A stretch of DNA of 64,000 nt from DASWOJ01 sp964242415 (GTDB lineage Bacteria; Pseudomonadota; Alphaproteobacteria; Acetobacterales; Acetobacteraceae): NCBI GenBank assembly GCA_964242415.1, contig CAXTAT010000024.1, positions 1 through 64,000 on the forward strand. Direction: 5' to 3'. Made by a program: the position numbers and the translations under genes. The notes beneath the pieces were generated by a model. The model ran no database searches. It worked only from the letters and a program-made list of their open reading frames with translations, and was not told the origin of the DNA. Below are positions 24,688-34,006 of the stretch, one piece after another (position 1 is the first letter of the stretch; each line of letters starts with the position of its first letter).

Positions 24688-26082
24688 ATGGCCTACGACT
24701 ACGACCTGTTCGTCATCGGCGGCGGCTCCGGCGGCGTGCGTTGCGCGCGGATCGCAGCCGGGCACGGCGCGCGGGTAGGCATCGCAGAGGCCGCGCAATG
24801 GGGCGGCACCTGCGTCAACGTCGGCTGCGTGCCGAAGAAGATCATGGTGCAGGCCAGCGAGTACGCCCGCCACGCCGTGGACGCCATCGGCTTCGGCTGG
24901 CACCCCGCGCCCGGCGAATCCGGCCGCCTGGTGCACGACTGGCCCGGCTTCATCGCCCGCAAGGACGCCGAGATCCTGCGCCTCAACGGCATCTACGTGC
25001 ACATGCTGGACGGCTCCGGCGTCACCCGGCATGAGGCCCGCGCCACCTTCACCGGCCCGCACACCCTGGATGTCGGCGGCCGGCAGGTCACCGCGGAGCG
25101 CATCGTCATCGCCGTCGGCGGCCACCCCAGCGTCAACCCGGCCATCCCCGGCATGGAGCTGGGCATCACCTCCGACGACGCCTTCCACCTCAAGGCCATG
25201 CCGCGCCGGGTGCTGATGGTCGGCGGCGGCTACATCGGCATGGAGTTCGCCGGCATCTTCCACGGCCTGGGCGCCGAAGTGGATGTCGTCTATCGCCAGC
25301 CCCTGCCGCTGCGCGGCTTCGACGGTGAGCTGCGCTCCCTGCTGGCCGAGGCCGTCCAGCAGCAGGGCGTGCGCCTGCATCCCAACCAGACCGTGCACCG
25401 CATCGAGGCGCATGGCGACGCCCGCCGCGTCACGCTGACCAGCGGGCACGTCGTGGAGGCCGACCTGGTGTTCCTCGCCGTTGGCCGCGCGCCGAAGACC
25501 GCCGGGCTGGGCCTGGACAGCGCAGGCGTCGCGGTGGACGGCAAGGGCGCCGTGTTTGTGGACGCCGGCAACGCCACCACGCAACCGCATATCTTCGCCA
25601 TCGGCGACGTGAGCAACAAGCTGAACCTCACCCCCGTCGCCATCGCCGAGGGCCACCACCTGGCCGACCGCCTGTTCGGCCCCGGCCGCCCGCGCACCTG
25701 GGCCATGGACCCGGTGGCGACGGCGGTGTTCAGCGCCCCGCCCCTGTCCACCGTCGGCCTGACCGAAGAACAAGCGGTGGAGCACGGCCCCGTGGACATC
25801 TACACCGCCCACTTCCGTCCGATGCGCCACGTCATGTCCGGCCGCCCCGGCAAGACCTTCATGAAGATGATCGTCGATCAGCCGACCCAGCGCGTGCTGG
25901 GCGTCCACATGCTCGGTGACGACGTGCCGGAGATGATGCAGGGTATCGGCGTGGCGCTGTTGGCCGGCGCCACCAAGCAGGACTTCGACCGCACCATCGG
26001 CATCCACCCGACCAGCGCCGAGGAGTTCGTCACCATGCGGACCGTGACCCGCGTCGCAGGCGTGGCCCAGGCAGCGGAGTAG
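24688..26082 (+). CDS. gor: Glutathione-disulfide reductase
   Basis: This 464-residue flavoprotein keeps glutathione reduced with NADPH. The FAD-binding motif is VIGGGSGGVRCAR (9-21), the redox disulfide is C42/C47 in GGTCVNVGCVPKK, and the NADPH motif is VGGGYIGMEFAGI followed by VVYRQPLPLRGFD, where the arginines suit NADPH. The second FAD motif is IFAIGDV, and the C-terminal GIHPTSAEE carries the active His-Glu pair (about 437-445). Length and architecture are normal. The start is the ATG at 24688. The glycosyltransferase gene follows after only six bases. Confidence 0.95.
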   Translation: MAYDYDLFVIGGGSGGVRCARIAAGHGARVGIAEAAQWGGTCVNVGCVPKKIMVQASEYARHAVDAIGFGWHPAPGESGRLVHDWPGFIARKDAEILRLNGIYVHMLDGSGVTRHEARATFTGPHTLDVGGRQVTAERIVIAVGGHPSVNPAIPGMELGITSDDAFHLKAMPRRVLMVGGGYIGMEFAGIFHGLGAEVDVVYRQPLPLRGFDGELRSLLAEAVQQQGVRLHPNQTVHRIEAHGDARRVTLTSGHVVEADLVFLAVGRAPKTAGLGLDSAGVAVDGKGAVFVDAGNATTQPHIFAIGDVSNKLNLTPVAIAEGHHLADRLFGPGRPRTWAMDPVATAVFSAPPLSTVGLTEEQAVEHGPVDIYTAHFRPMRHVMSGRPGKTFMKMIVDQPTQRVLGVHMLGDDVPEMMQGIGVALLAGATKQDFDRTIGIHPTSAEEFVTMRTVTRVAGVAQAAE

Positions 26083-26088
26083 CAGCCG

Positions 26089-27627
26089 ATGCGGGTCGGC
26101 GTCGTCAGCCTGGTGCGCAACGAGGCCGACGTGCTGCCCGCCTTCCTGTCCCACCTGGCGGCGCTGGTCGATGATGCCGTGCTGATGGACCACGGCTCCG
26201 TCGACGGCTCTGCGGCGCTGCTGCACGCAGCCTGCGCGGGGCGGCCGGGCTGGGCGGCGTGGCGAGTGGCGGTGCCGGGCTACCACCAGGCGCTGTTCTG
26301 CGGCTTCGCGGCTCGGCACCTGTTCCGGGCCGGCGTGGACCAGGTGCTGTTCCTCGACGCCGACGAGTTCATCGACCTGCCAGACCGTGCCACCCTGGCA
26401 TCCGCCCTGGCGCGGATGGACCAGCCCGGCGACATCGGCGTCTGGGCCTGGCGGGACTGCGTGCCGGACCGGCTGGGCGGCGCGCTGGGCTTCGGCGACG
26501 CGCTCTGGCAGGCCCCGGAGGCGTCGCGCTATCCCAAGGTGGTGCTCAGCCGGGCGCTGTTCGCGGCCTCGGGCGGCAGGGCAGGGCCGGCGGTCGGAGC
26601 GCACTTCGTCCGGGATGCCGGGGTGGCGACGCGCGACGTGCCGTTGGGCACCGTGCTGCACCTGCCGCTGCGCTCGGCCGAGCAGATGCGGCGCAAGGTG
26701 GTGCTGGGCTCCCTGGCGGAGCTGGCCCGGTCCGACCGCGGCGCCACCGACGCGCGGCACTGGGCGGAGGCGCTGGCGCGGGTCGCCGCTGGTCCGGTGG
26801 ACGACGACGACGTGCGCGGCATGGCGGCGCGCTACGGTGAACCCGGCGCGGCCTGGGAGCGGATCGGCCCAGACGGGCTGGCGGCGCGCGGCTTCACCCC
26901 GCGCACGTTGGCGGTCGCCCACGCCGGTGCGCCCGTCGCCTCGCCGCCCCTGCCGCTCGGGGCCTGGCAGATCATGGCCGATGCGCTGCGCGGCTGGGAG
27001 GCGACGCCATCCGCCACCCTGTCGCTAGAGGTCGTGGATGGCGTCCTGCGCCAATCGGCGGCCGCCCCATGGCGCGACCCGTTCCTGACCGGGACGCCGC
27101 TGCTGGACCTGGCGCGGGAGGCGCTGGCGCCAGGGAGCCGGACCCTGGTGATCGGCCTGGACCCGGCGGCCTTGGGCGCGGGAACGTCCGCCGACGCCGC
27201 AGCCGGCCCGTTCGACGCCGCGGTCGTGCAGGACATCACCGCCGCCCACGCCGCCGCCGCCCATGCGGTGCTGCGGCCCGGCGGCCTGCTGGTCGCCGAG
27301 GCGGCGGGCGCCTCGGCCGAGACGGCGCTGGCCGCGACGGTCGCGGACTGCTTCGCGCCGGGTTACGGCCCCGCTAGGACCGCCCCCATTCCCGCCTCTG
27401 CCGACCCGGAGGCGGCGCTCCGCGGGCTGTTCCAGGTGGAGCGGCGGGTCCCGTTGCCCGGCGCCGTGCTGCGCCCGGCGCTGTCCGGCCTGGGCGGGCG
27501 CTTCGACTGGTCGGACCCGCGCGACGCGACCGCAGGGCGGCTGGCGGCGCGGCTGGACCTGCTGTTGACTCGGCACGGCGTGGTGCCGCCGGGCCGCTTG
27601 GCTCTGGTGGCGCGGCGGGTGGGATAG
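26089..27627 (+). CDS. Glycosyltransferase family 2 with C-terminal methyltransferase-like region
   Basis: In this 512-residue protein residues 1-230 look like a GT2/GT92-type glycosyltransferase: VVSLVRNEADVLPAFLSHL, DDAVLMDHGSVDGS and VLFLDADEFI (a DxD-like motif). The C-terminal part from about 340 (LLDLAREALAPGSRTLVIGLD, FDAAVVQDITAAH and HAVLRPGGLLVAEAAG) has the strand order of a SAM-methyltransferase fold, but its glycine-rich SAM loop is poor, so it may be non-catalytic. A role in glycan assembly is inferred. It lies six bases downstream of gor. Confidence 0.72.
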   Translation: MRVGVVSLVRNEADVLPAFLSHLAALVDDAVLMDHGSVDGSAALLHAACAGRPGWAAWRVAVPGYHQALFCGFAARHLFRAGVDQVLFLDADEFIDLPDRATLASALARMDQPGDIGVWAWRDCVPDRLGGALGFGDALWQAPEASRYPKVVLSRALFAASGGRAGPAVGAHFVRDAGVATRDVPLGTVLHLPLRSAEQMRRKVVLGSLAELARSDRGATDARHWAEALARVAAGPVDDDDVRGMAARYGEPGAAWERIGPDGLAARGFTPRTLAVAHAGAPVASPPLPLGAWQIMADALRGWEATPSATLSLEVVDGVLRQSAAAPWRDPFLTGTPLLDLAREALAPGSRTLVIGLDPAALGAGTSADAAAGPFDAAVVQDITAAHAAAAHAVLRPGGLLVAEAAGASAETALAATVADCFAPGYGPARTAPIPASADPEAALRGLFQVERRVPLPGAVLRPALSGLGGRFDWSDPRDATAGRLAARLDLLLTRHGVVPPGRLALVARRVG

Positions 27628-27723
27628 CCCGGCACTCCGGCCTGCCCGCATCGGGTGGCATTCCCGGCCGAAACCCGCGATAAGTGCGCCCGGGACGCCG
27701 GCGTGGCGTGCAAGGTGGATGCG

Positions 27724-29148
27724 ATGATGGACGGGATCAGCGGGATCGGGCCCGAGGCAACAGACGGCGGCTGGACCCCCGGGAGCTGGCGCACCCATGA
27801 GGTGCACCAAAGCCCGGCCTACCCGGACCTCGCCGCGCTGCACGCCATGGAGGCACGCCTAGCCGGCTACCCGCCCCTGGTATTCGCCGGCGAGGCCCGG
27901 CGCCTGCAGGCTGCGTTGGCCCTCGCGGCGGGCGGCGGCGCCTTCGTGCTGCAGGGCGGCGACTGCGCCGAGAGCTTCAGCGGCTTCACCGCCAACACCA
28001 TCCGCGACACCTTCCGCGTGCTGCTGCAGATGGCCGTCGTGCTGACCTTCGGCGCCGGCGTGCCCACGGTGAAGATGGGCCGCATGGCCGGGCAGTACGC
28101 CAAGCCGCGCTCCTCCGGCATGGAGACGGTCGGCGCCGACACCCTGCCGTCCTACCGCGGCGACATCGTCAACGGCCCCGCCTTCACCGCCGCCGACCGC
28201 GTGCCGGACCCGCAGCGGATGGAGACCGGCTACTTCCAGTCCGCCGGCACCCTCAACTTGCTGCGCGCCTTCGCCGGCGGCGGCTACGCGGACCTGCACG
28301 AGGTGCACCGCTGGAACCTGGACTTCGCCGCCCGCTCCCCGTTGGCGGCCCGCTACCAGGACCTGGCCAACCGCATCGGCGAGACCTTGGCCTTCATGCA
28401 GGCGTGCGGCATGAGCGGCCTGAACACCCCGCAGATCCGCGAGACCGAGTTCTACACCAGCCACGAGGCCCTGCTGCTGCCCTACGAGCAGGCGCTGACC
28501 CGCATCGACAGCACCACCGGCCACCACTACGCCTGCAGCGCGCACTTCCTATGGATCGGCGACCGCACCCGGCAGTTGGACGGCGCGCACGTCGAGTTCC
28601 TGCGCGGCGTGCGCAACCCGATCGGCCTGAAGGTCGGCCCGACGATGGGGGCGGATGAGCTGCTGCGCCTGATCGACGTGCTGAACCCCCTGGACGTGCC
28701 GGGCCGCCTGACGCTGATCAGCCGCATGGGCGTGGACAAGGTGGCCAGCCGCCTGCCGCCGCTGCTGCGCGCCGTGCAGCGCGCCGGGCGGCAGGTGGTG
28801 TGGCTATGCGACCCGATGCACGGCAACACCATCAGCGTCAGGGGCGAGAGCGACACCCAGCCCAAGGTGAAGACCCGCAGCTTCGACAGCATCCTGTCCG
28901 AGGTGCGCGGCTTCTTCGACGCCCACGCCGCGGCCGGCACCTGGGCGGGCGGCGTGCACGTGGAGATGACGGGCCAGCCGGTGACGGAGTGCGTCGGCGG
29001 CGCGCACCAACTGACGGAGGCCGACCTCGGCGCGCGCTACGAGACGTTCTGCGACCCGCGCCTGAACGCCGAGCAATCCCTGGAACTGGCCTTCCTGGTA
29101 GCGGAGGAGCTAAAGCGCCGCCGTGGCACCCCCGGAGCGCCAGCATGA
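27724..29148 (+). CDS. aroG: Class II 3-deoxy-7-phosphoheptulonate synthase
   Basis: This 474-residue class II (plant-type) DAHP synthase condenses phosphoenolpyruvate with erythrose 4-phosphate in the first shikimate step. Diagnostic segments are WTPGSWRTHEVHQSPAYPD, FVLQGGDCAESF (metal Cys), KMGRMAGQYAKPRS, DLHEVHRWNLDF, ACSAHFLWIGDRTRQLDGAH, PIGLKVGPTM, WLCDPMHGNTI (metal His) and GVHVEMTGQPVTECVGG. The start is the ATG at 27724 behind AAGGTGG; the frame is open upstream with less support. Family R repeats lie immediately downstream of the stop. Confidence 0.94.
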   Translation: MMDGISGIGPEATDGGWTPGSWRTHEVHQSPAYPDLAALHAMEARLAGYPPLVFAGEARRLQAALALAAGGGAFVLQGGDCAESFSGFTANTIRDTFRVLLQMAVVLTFGAGVPTVKMGRMAGQYAKPRSSGMETVGADTLPSYRGDIVNGPAFTAADRVPDPQRMETGYFQSAGTLNLLRAFAGGGYADLHEVHRWNLDFAARSPLAARYQDLANRIGETLAFMQACGMSGLNTPQIRETEFYTSHEALLLPYEQALTRIDSTTGHHYACSAHFLWIGDRTRQLDGAHVEFLRGVRNPIGLKVGPTMGADELLRLIDVLNPLDVPGRLTLISRMGVDKVASRLPPLLRAVQRAGRQVVWLCDPMHGNTISVRGESDTQPKVKTRSFDSILSEVRGFFDAHAAAGTWAGGVHVEMTGQPVTECVGGAHQLTEADLGARYETFCDPRLNAEQSLELAFLVAEELKRRRGTPGAPA

Positions 29149-29162
29149 AAACGCCACTGCTT

Positions 29163-29296
29163 CTGCTCCCTCTCCCTCCGGGAGAGGGCCGGGGTGAGGG
29201 AAGCGGCAAGCACAGTCCTTCAAGGTCGAAGACGCGGCAGCGCCAACGCGAGCCGGGACATGGCTCTCACCCCACCCCCCTCCCGGAGGCGGAGGA
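29163..29296. repeat. Family R inverted pair (R5/R6)
   Basis: R5 (29163-29200) has the standard hairpin and GGGGTGAGGG tail. R6 (29263-29296) is an inverted, decayed copy (CTCACCCCACCCCCCTCCCGGAG). The pair fills the gap between the DAHP synthase and nicotinate phosphoribosyltransferase-like genes. Confidence 0.75.
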
Positions 29297-29305
29297 ATCA
29301 GCAGT

Positions 29306-30490
29306 ATGACCTCCCTCACCGACGACATCGCCCACCGGACCGACGCCTACTTCACCCGCACCCGAGACGTGGTGGCCCGGTTCGGCGACCGCACCGTCAC
29401 TTACGCCGTCTTCCTGCGCCGCCCGGTGATCTCCGCCGCCCAACTGATGCTGGACTGGCTGGACCAAGTGGCGGCGGCACGCGGCACGCACTTCGAATAC
29501 CAGGTCGTCCACCCCGAGGGCACCTGGGTCGGCGCCGGCGAGCCTATCGCCTACATCACCGGCAGCCTCCTGGCCCTGGCCGACTGCGAGACCATCTTCC
29601 TGCAGAAGCTCGGCGCCACCTGCGTGGCCGCGCACAACGCCTATCAGATGTGCCTCGCCTTGCCCGGCGTCGCCTTCCTGGCCATGGACGCCCGGCACTG
29701 CGCCGGCGCGGAGATGCAGACCATGATGGCCTACGCCGCCGGCGTCGGCAGCCGCGCCGCGCAGGCCGAGGGCGCGCGCGGCTTCGTCGGCGCCAGCACG
29801 GACGTGGCAGCGCCCTTCGTCGGCGGCGTCCGCGGCGTAGGCACCATGCCGCATGCGCTGATCGGCTACGCCGGCTCCACCGTCCGCGCCGCCGAGATGT
29901 TCCGCGAAGCCTGCCCAGACGAGGCGCTGACGGTGCTGACCGACTTCTTCGGCCTGGAGGTCACCGATGGCTTGGCGGTGTGCCGCACCTTCCCCGACCT
30001 CGCCGCCGCCGGCCGGCTGTCGGTGCGCCTGGACACCCATGGCGGGCGCTACCTGGAGGGCCTGGACCCCGCCACCAGCTACGCCGTGCTGGACCGTCGC
30101 GCCCCCGGCGCCATCCGCCGCTACCGCAGCGACGCCGAGCTGCGCCACCTGGTCGGCACTGGCGTCTCGGCAGCGGCGATCTGGCACATGCGGGAAGCCC
30201 TGGACGACGGTGGCTTTCCCCACGTGAAGATCGTGGTGTCGTCCGGTTTCGGCGTGTCGAAGTGCCGGGTGATGGCGGACACCCGCGCGCCCATCGACGT
30301 GGTAGGCACCGGCAGCTTCCTCCCCTCGGATTGGCACGAGACGTATGCGACGGCCGACATCATCGCCTATGACGGGGTGGAGCGGGTGAAGGTCGGGCGC
30401 GAGTTCCTGCTGCGCGCCGCCGCGCAAGGCCGTCCTACCGCGGCGCACCAAGTTGACACGGTTGGTGCGGCCCCCAGGTCTGGTGCATGA
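29306..30490 (+). CDS. Nicotinate phosphoribosyltransferase-like protein
   Basis: This 394-residue protein of the NAPRTase/quinolinate-PRTase superfamily probably joins nicotinate (or a related base) to PRPP in NAD salvage. Recognisable segments are THFEYQVVHPEGTWVGAGEPI and ITGSLLALADCETIFLQKLGA near the N terminus, the barrel strands MPHALIGYAG, LTVLTDFFG and SVRLDTHGGRY, then VKIVVSSGF and the phosphate-site DVVGTGSFL. The next gene, nadE, overlaps its stop by four bases (ATGA), which ties it to NAD synthesis. The start is an ATG directly after the R6 repeat. Confidence 0.83.
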   Translation: MTSLTDDIAHRTDAYFTRTRDVVARFGDRTVTYAVFLRRPVISAAQLMLDWLDQVAAARGTHFEYQVVHPEGTWVGAGEPIAYITGSLLALADCETIFLQKLGATCVAAHNAYQMCLALPGVAFLAMDARHCAGAEMQTMMAYAAGVGSRAAQAEGARGFVGASTDVAAPFVGGVRGVGTMPHALIGYAGSTVRAAEMFREACPDEALTVLTDFFGLEVTDGLAVCRTFPDLAAAGRLSVRLDTHGGRYLEGLDPATSYAVLDRRAPGAIRRYRSDAELRHLVGTGVSAAAIWHMREALDDGGFPHVKIVVSSGFGVSKCRVMADTRAPIDVVGTGSFLPSDWHETYATADIIAYDGVERVKVGREFLLRAAAQGRPTAAHQVDTVGAAPRSGA

Positions 30491-32151
30491 CCCAGACATT
30501 GCGCATCGCGCTCGCCCAGATCGACACGCACCTTGGCGAGGTCGCAGTGAACGTTGCGCGCATCCGCCGTGCCCGGGCCGAGGCGGCGGTGCTCGGGGCG
30601 GACCTGGTGGTGACCCCGGAGTTCTCCGTCGGCGGCTACCCGCCGGAGGACCTGGTCCGCAAGCCCGCCTTCGTGGAACTGTGCGAGGCCGCCATCGAGG
30701 AGCTGGCGCAGGACACCGCCGATGGCGGCCCGGGCCTGATCGTCGGTGGCCCCTGGCGCGACGGCGGCCTGCTGTTCAACGCCGCCTTCGTGCTGGAGGG
30801 CGGGCGCATCATCGCCCGGCGCGCTAAGCACGAGCTGCCCAACTACGGCGTGTTCGACGAGAAGCGGGTGTTTGACGCCGGGCCGTCCCCGGGTCCGGTG
30901 AACTTCCGCGGCGTGCGCCTGGGCCTGATGGTATGTGAGGACTTCTGGCTGCCTGCCGTGTCCGAAACCCTGGCCGAAAGCGGCGCCGAGCTGCTGCTGT
31001 CGATCAACGGCAGCCCGTTCGAGGACGGCAAGCAGGCCCGGCGCATCGGCCTTGGCGTCGAGCGCGTGGTGGAGACCGGGCTGCCCTTCGTATTCCTCGG
31101 CCAGGTCGCGGGCCAGGACGAGCTGGTGTTCGACGGCGCCAGCTTCGTGCTGAACCAGGACCGCTCCCTGGCGGTGCAGATGCCGTTCTTCGAGGAGGCA
31201 TTGACCATCACCGAATGGCGCCGCGACGGCGAGCGCATGGTCTGCGTGCCGCAGCCGCTGCCGCCGGAGCCGGACCGGCTGGAGCTGATCTACCGCTGCA
31301 TGATGCTCGGCCTCGGCGACTACGTCCGCAAGAACCGCTTCCCCGGCATCCTGCTCGGCCTGTCCGGCGGCATCGACAGCGCGCTGTCGGCGGCCGTGGC
31401 GGTGGACGCCTTGGGTGCGGACCAAGTGCGGGCGGTGATGCTGCCCAGCCCCTACACCGGGCGCGACAGCCTGGAGGACGCGGCCGAGTGCGCGCGGCTG
31501 CTGGGCGTGCACTGCGACACCATCCCCATCCAGCCGGCGATGGATGCCTTCGGGGACGCGCTGGCCCCGGTGTTCGCCGGGCGGCAGGCCGACATCACCG
31601 AGGAGAACATCCAGTCGCGTAGCCGCGGGCTGATCCTGATGGCGATGAGCAACAAGTTCGGCGACATGCTGCTGACGACCGGCAACAAATCCGAAATGTC
31701 AGTGGGTTACGCGACGCTGTATGGCGATATGTGCGGCGGCTACTCCGTGCTAAAGGACGTTTACAAGACGACGGTGTTCGCCCTGTGCCGCTGGCGCAAC
31801 GCGCACCGCCCGCACGACGCCCGCGGCCCCGACGGCCCCGTGATGCCCGGCCGCGTGATCACCAAGGCGCCCTCTGCCGAGTTGAAGCACGACCAGACCG
31901 ACCAGGACACCCTGCCGCCCTATGCCGACCTGGACGCCATCCTGGAGGGGCTGGTCGAGGGCGAGCAGTCCGTCGATGCCCTCGTGGAGCGCGGCTTCGA
32001 CCGGGCGACGGTGCTGCGGGTCTGGCGGATGCTGGACCGGGCGGAGTATAAGCGCCGCCAGGCCCCGCCGGGCGTGAAGATCACCCCGCGCGCCTTCGGA
32101 CGGGACCGGCGCTACCCGATCACCAACGGCTACACTGGATTGGTTGCTTGA
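30487..32151 (+). CDS. nadE: Glutamine-dependent NAD+ synthetase
   Basis: This 554-residue two-domain enzyme makes NAD from deamido-NAD, ATP and glutamine. The N-terminal nitrilase-type glutaminase domain shows E45 (TPEFSVGGYPPEDL), the Lys of KHELPNYGVFDEKRVF and the nucleophilic Cys of GLMVCEDFW near 151. The C-terminal ATP-pyrophosphatase domain has GLSGGIDSALSA near 291, followed by MLPSPYTGRDSLEDA, TGNKSEMSVGYATLYGD and KAPSAELKHDQTDQDTLPPY. It is translationally coupled to the pncB-like gene upstream and overlaps a small downstream gene (TTGA). Confidence 0.96.
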   Translation: MTQTLRIALAQIDTHLGEVAVNVARIRRARAEAAVLGADLVVTPEFSVGGYPPEDLVRKPAFVELCEAAIEELAQDTADGGPGLIVGGPWRDGGLLFNAAFVLEGGRIIARRAKHELPNYGVFDEKRVFDAGPSPGPVNFRGVRLGLMVCEDFWLPAVSETLAESGAELLLSINGSPFEDGKQARRIGLGVERVVETGLPFVFLGQVAGQDELVFDGASFVLNQDRSLAVQMPFFEEALTITEWRRDGERMVCVPQPLPPEPDRLELIYRCMMLGLGDYVRKNRFPGILLGLSGGIDSALSAAVAVDALGADQVRAVMLPSPYTGRDSLEDAAECARLLGVHCDTIPIQPAMDAFGDALAPVFAGRQADITEENIQSRSRGLILMAMSNKFGDMLLTTGNKSEMSVGYATLYGDMCGGYSVLKDVYKTTVFALCRWRNAHRPHDARGPDGPVMPGRVITKAPSAELKHDQTDQDTLPPYADLDAILEGLVEGEQSVDALVERGFDRATVLRVWRMLDRAEYKRRQAPPGVKITPRAFGRDRRYPITNGYTGLVA

Positions 32152-32513
32152 ACGATTCGCCACCGCCGCCTGCCGCCCCGTCCATCCGCGTACGCATCCT
32201 GGACCTGTCCGGCGGGGCCGAGGAGGGCATCGTCGAGGAGGTCGGGCCGTTCCCGGACGTGGAGACCGCCAACCAGTTCGCCCGGCGCTACGTGCGCGAC
32301 AGCGTGGAGCGGTGCCGGGCGCAGGGCATGGCGCCGCAGGCGGTGCTGGACGCCTGGTTCGCGTTCGGCGAGGACGCCGAGGTGCTGGGCGGCGAGGGCG
32401 GCTGGCGCAGCGCGGCCGAGCTGTCCGACTTCGCCGCCCGCCGGGCAAAGCCCGCGGACCGCGATTGGCGCTCGATCGACCCACGCCTAACCGAAGACGA
32501 GGACGAAGAGTGA
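32148..32513 (+). CDS. Small acidic conserved-looking protein coupled to nadE
   Basis: This 121-residue protein starts at a TTG that overlaps the nadE stop by four bases. It contains IRVRILDLSGGAEEGIVEEV, FPDVETANQFARRYVRDSVERC and LDAWFAFGEDAEVLGGEGGW, ending in an acidic tail (LTEDEDEE). The composition and codon use are those of a real gene and the coupling is tight, but I do not recognise a family. It may assist NAD metabolism, which is only a context guess. A family R repeat follows. Confidence 0.65.
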   Translation: MNDSPPPPAAPSIRVRILDLSGGAEEGIVEEVGPFPDVETANQFARRYVRDSVERCRAQGMAPQAVLDAWFAFGEDAEVLGGEGGWRSAAELSDFAARRAKPADRDWRSIDPRLTEDEDEE

Positions 32514-32522
32514 CGCCACTGC

Positions 32523-32657
32523 TGCCTCCCCCTCTCCCTCCGGGAGAGGGCCGGGGTGAGGGGGTCCTGCGGCACGCACCAATCCTCGCCAGACAGAGCC
32601 GCCATCCCACTGGCCAAGAACAGCGCACGCCCTCTCCCGGCGGGAGAGGAAGCCGGC
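32523..32657. repeat. Family R inverted pair (R7/R8)
   Basis: R7 (32523-32565) carries the full hairpin and GGGGTGAGGGG tail. The second member (about 32624-32657) retains only CCCTCTCCCGGCGGGAGAGG and flanks, eleven bases before the gltX start. The pair fills most of the gap upstream of gltX and may carry or displace its leader. Confidence 0.7.
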
Positions 32658-32667
32658 AGCCCGCCCC

Positions 32668-33999
32668 ATGAAGCTGCGTTTCGCCCCCAGCCCGACCGGC
32701 CTGCTGCACGTCGGCAACGCCCGCATCGCCCTAGCCAACTACCTCCTGGCCAAGCGCCACGGCGGCCAATTCCTGCTGCGGCTGGACGACACCGACACCG
32801 AGCGCAACCGCCCGGAGTACGAGGAGGCCATCGCCCACGACCTACGCTGGATGGGCCTGTCCTGGGACGAGACCTTCCGCCAGTCCGACCGCCTGGACTT
32901 GTACGCCGCCGCAGCCGAGAAGCTGAAGGCCTCCGGCCGCCTCTACCCCTGCTTCGAAAGCGAAGAAGAACTGGCCGCCAAGCGCGAGATGCGCACCAAG
33001 CGCCACCAGCCCCCCCTCTACGACCGCGCCATGCTGAAGCTCACCCCCGAGCAGCGCGCCAAGGCCGAGGCCGGCGGCAAGCGCCCATACTGGCGCTTCC
33101 TGCTCTCCGGCTACCCCGCCGAGTGGGGCGACATGGTACTCGGCCCCCGCTCGGTGAAGCTGACCGCCGTGTCCGACCCGGTGCTGATCCGCGCCGACGG
33201 CACTCCCCTCTACACCTTCACCAGCGTCGTGGACGACATCGACTCCGGCATCACCCACATCGTCCGCGGCGAGGACCATGTGACCAACACCGGCATCCAG
33301 ATCGACATCTTCGCCGCCCTCGGCGCCCGCCCGGCGGCGTTCCGCTTCGCCCACCTGCCGCTGCTGGTCGATGAGGAGGGCGGCAAGCTGTCCAAGCGCC
33401 TCGGCGCCCTGTCCCTGCGCAGCCTGCGTGGCGACGGCGTGGAGCCGGTGGCGCTGACCGGCTACCTCGCCCGCCTCGGCACCTCCGACGACCCGGCGCC
33501 GCAGGCCCCCGACGCCATGGCCCCCACCTACGACCTCAGCCACGTCTCACAATCTTCCCCCCGCTTCGACGGCCGCCAGTTGCTGGCCCTGAACCGCAAG
33601 GTGCTGCACGAGCTGCCGTTCGAGGCGGTGCAGGACCGCCTGCCGCCCTCCGCCACCCCGGCGTTCTGGACCGCCGTGCGCGGCAACCTGGACTTCCTGC
33701 GTGAGGCGCGCGGCTGGTGGGACGTGGTGGCCGGGACCATCGTGCCCCCGGTGATCGAGGGCGAGGCCGAGTTCCTGGCCCAAGCCGTGGACGCCCTGCC
33801 GCCGGAACCATGGGACAACCAAGTCTGGCCCGCCTGGATCGACCGCCTCAAGGCCGCCTCCGGCCGCAAGGGCAAGCGCCTGTTCCTGCCGCTGCGCCTG
33901 GCGCTGACTGGGGAGGAGCACGGCCCGGAGCTGCGCGACCTGCTGCCCCTGATGGGCCGCGCCCGTGCCGCGGACCGGCTGCGGCTGGCCGCCGCATAA
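32668..33999 (+). CDS. gltX: Glutamyl-tRNA synthetase
   Basis: This 443-residue class I aminoacyl-tRNA synthetase has FAPSPTGLLHVGNARIALAN with the HIGH-type HVGN at 14-17, LRLDDTDTERN, the catalytic-domain segments GDMVLGPRSV and HIVRGEDHVTNT, and the KMSKS-type KLSKR near 240. The C-terminal part is the short helical anticodon-binding domain. Alphaproteobacteria often carry two gltX paralogues and the shorter one may also charge tRNA-Gln for amidation; which type this is cannot be settled here. The acyltransferase gene starts seven bases after its stop. Confidence 0.93.
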   Translation: MKLRFAPSPTGLLHVGNARIALANYLLAKRHGGQFLLRLDDTDTERNRPEYEEAIAHDLRWMGLSWDETFRQSDRLDLYAAAAEKLKASGRLYPCFESEEELAAKREMRTKRHQPPLYDRAMLKLTPEQRAKAEAGGKRPYWRFLLSGYPAEWGDMVLGPRSVKLTAVSDPVLIRADGTPLYTFTSVVDDIDSGITHIVRGEDHVTNTGIQIDIFAALGARPAAFRFAHLPLLVDEEGGKLSKRLGALSLRSLRGDGVEPVALTGYLARLGTSDDPAPQAPDAMAPTYDLSHVSQSSPRFDGRQLLALNRKVLHELPFEAVQDRLPPSATPAFWTAVRGNLDFLREARGWWDVVAGTIVPPVIEGEAEFLAQAVDALPPEPWDNQVWPAWIDRLKAASGRKGKRLFLPLRLALTGEEHGPELRDLLPLMGRARAADRLRLAAA

Positions 34000-34006
34000 C
34001 GCCCCG

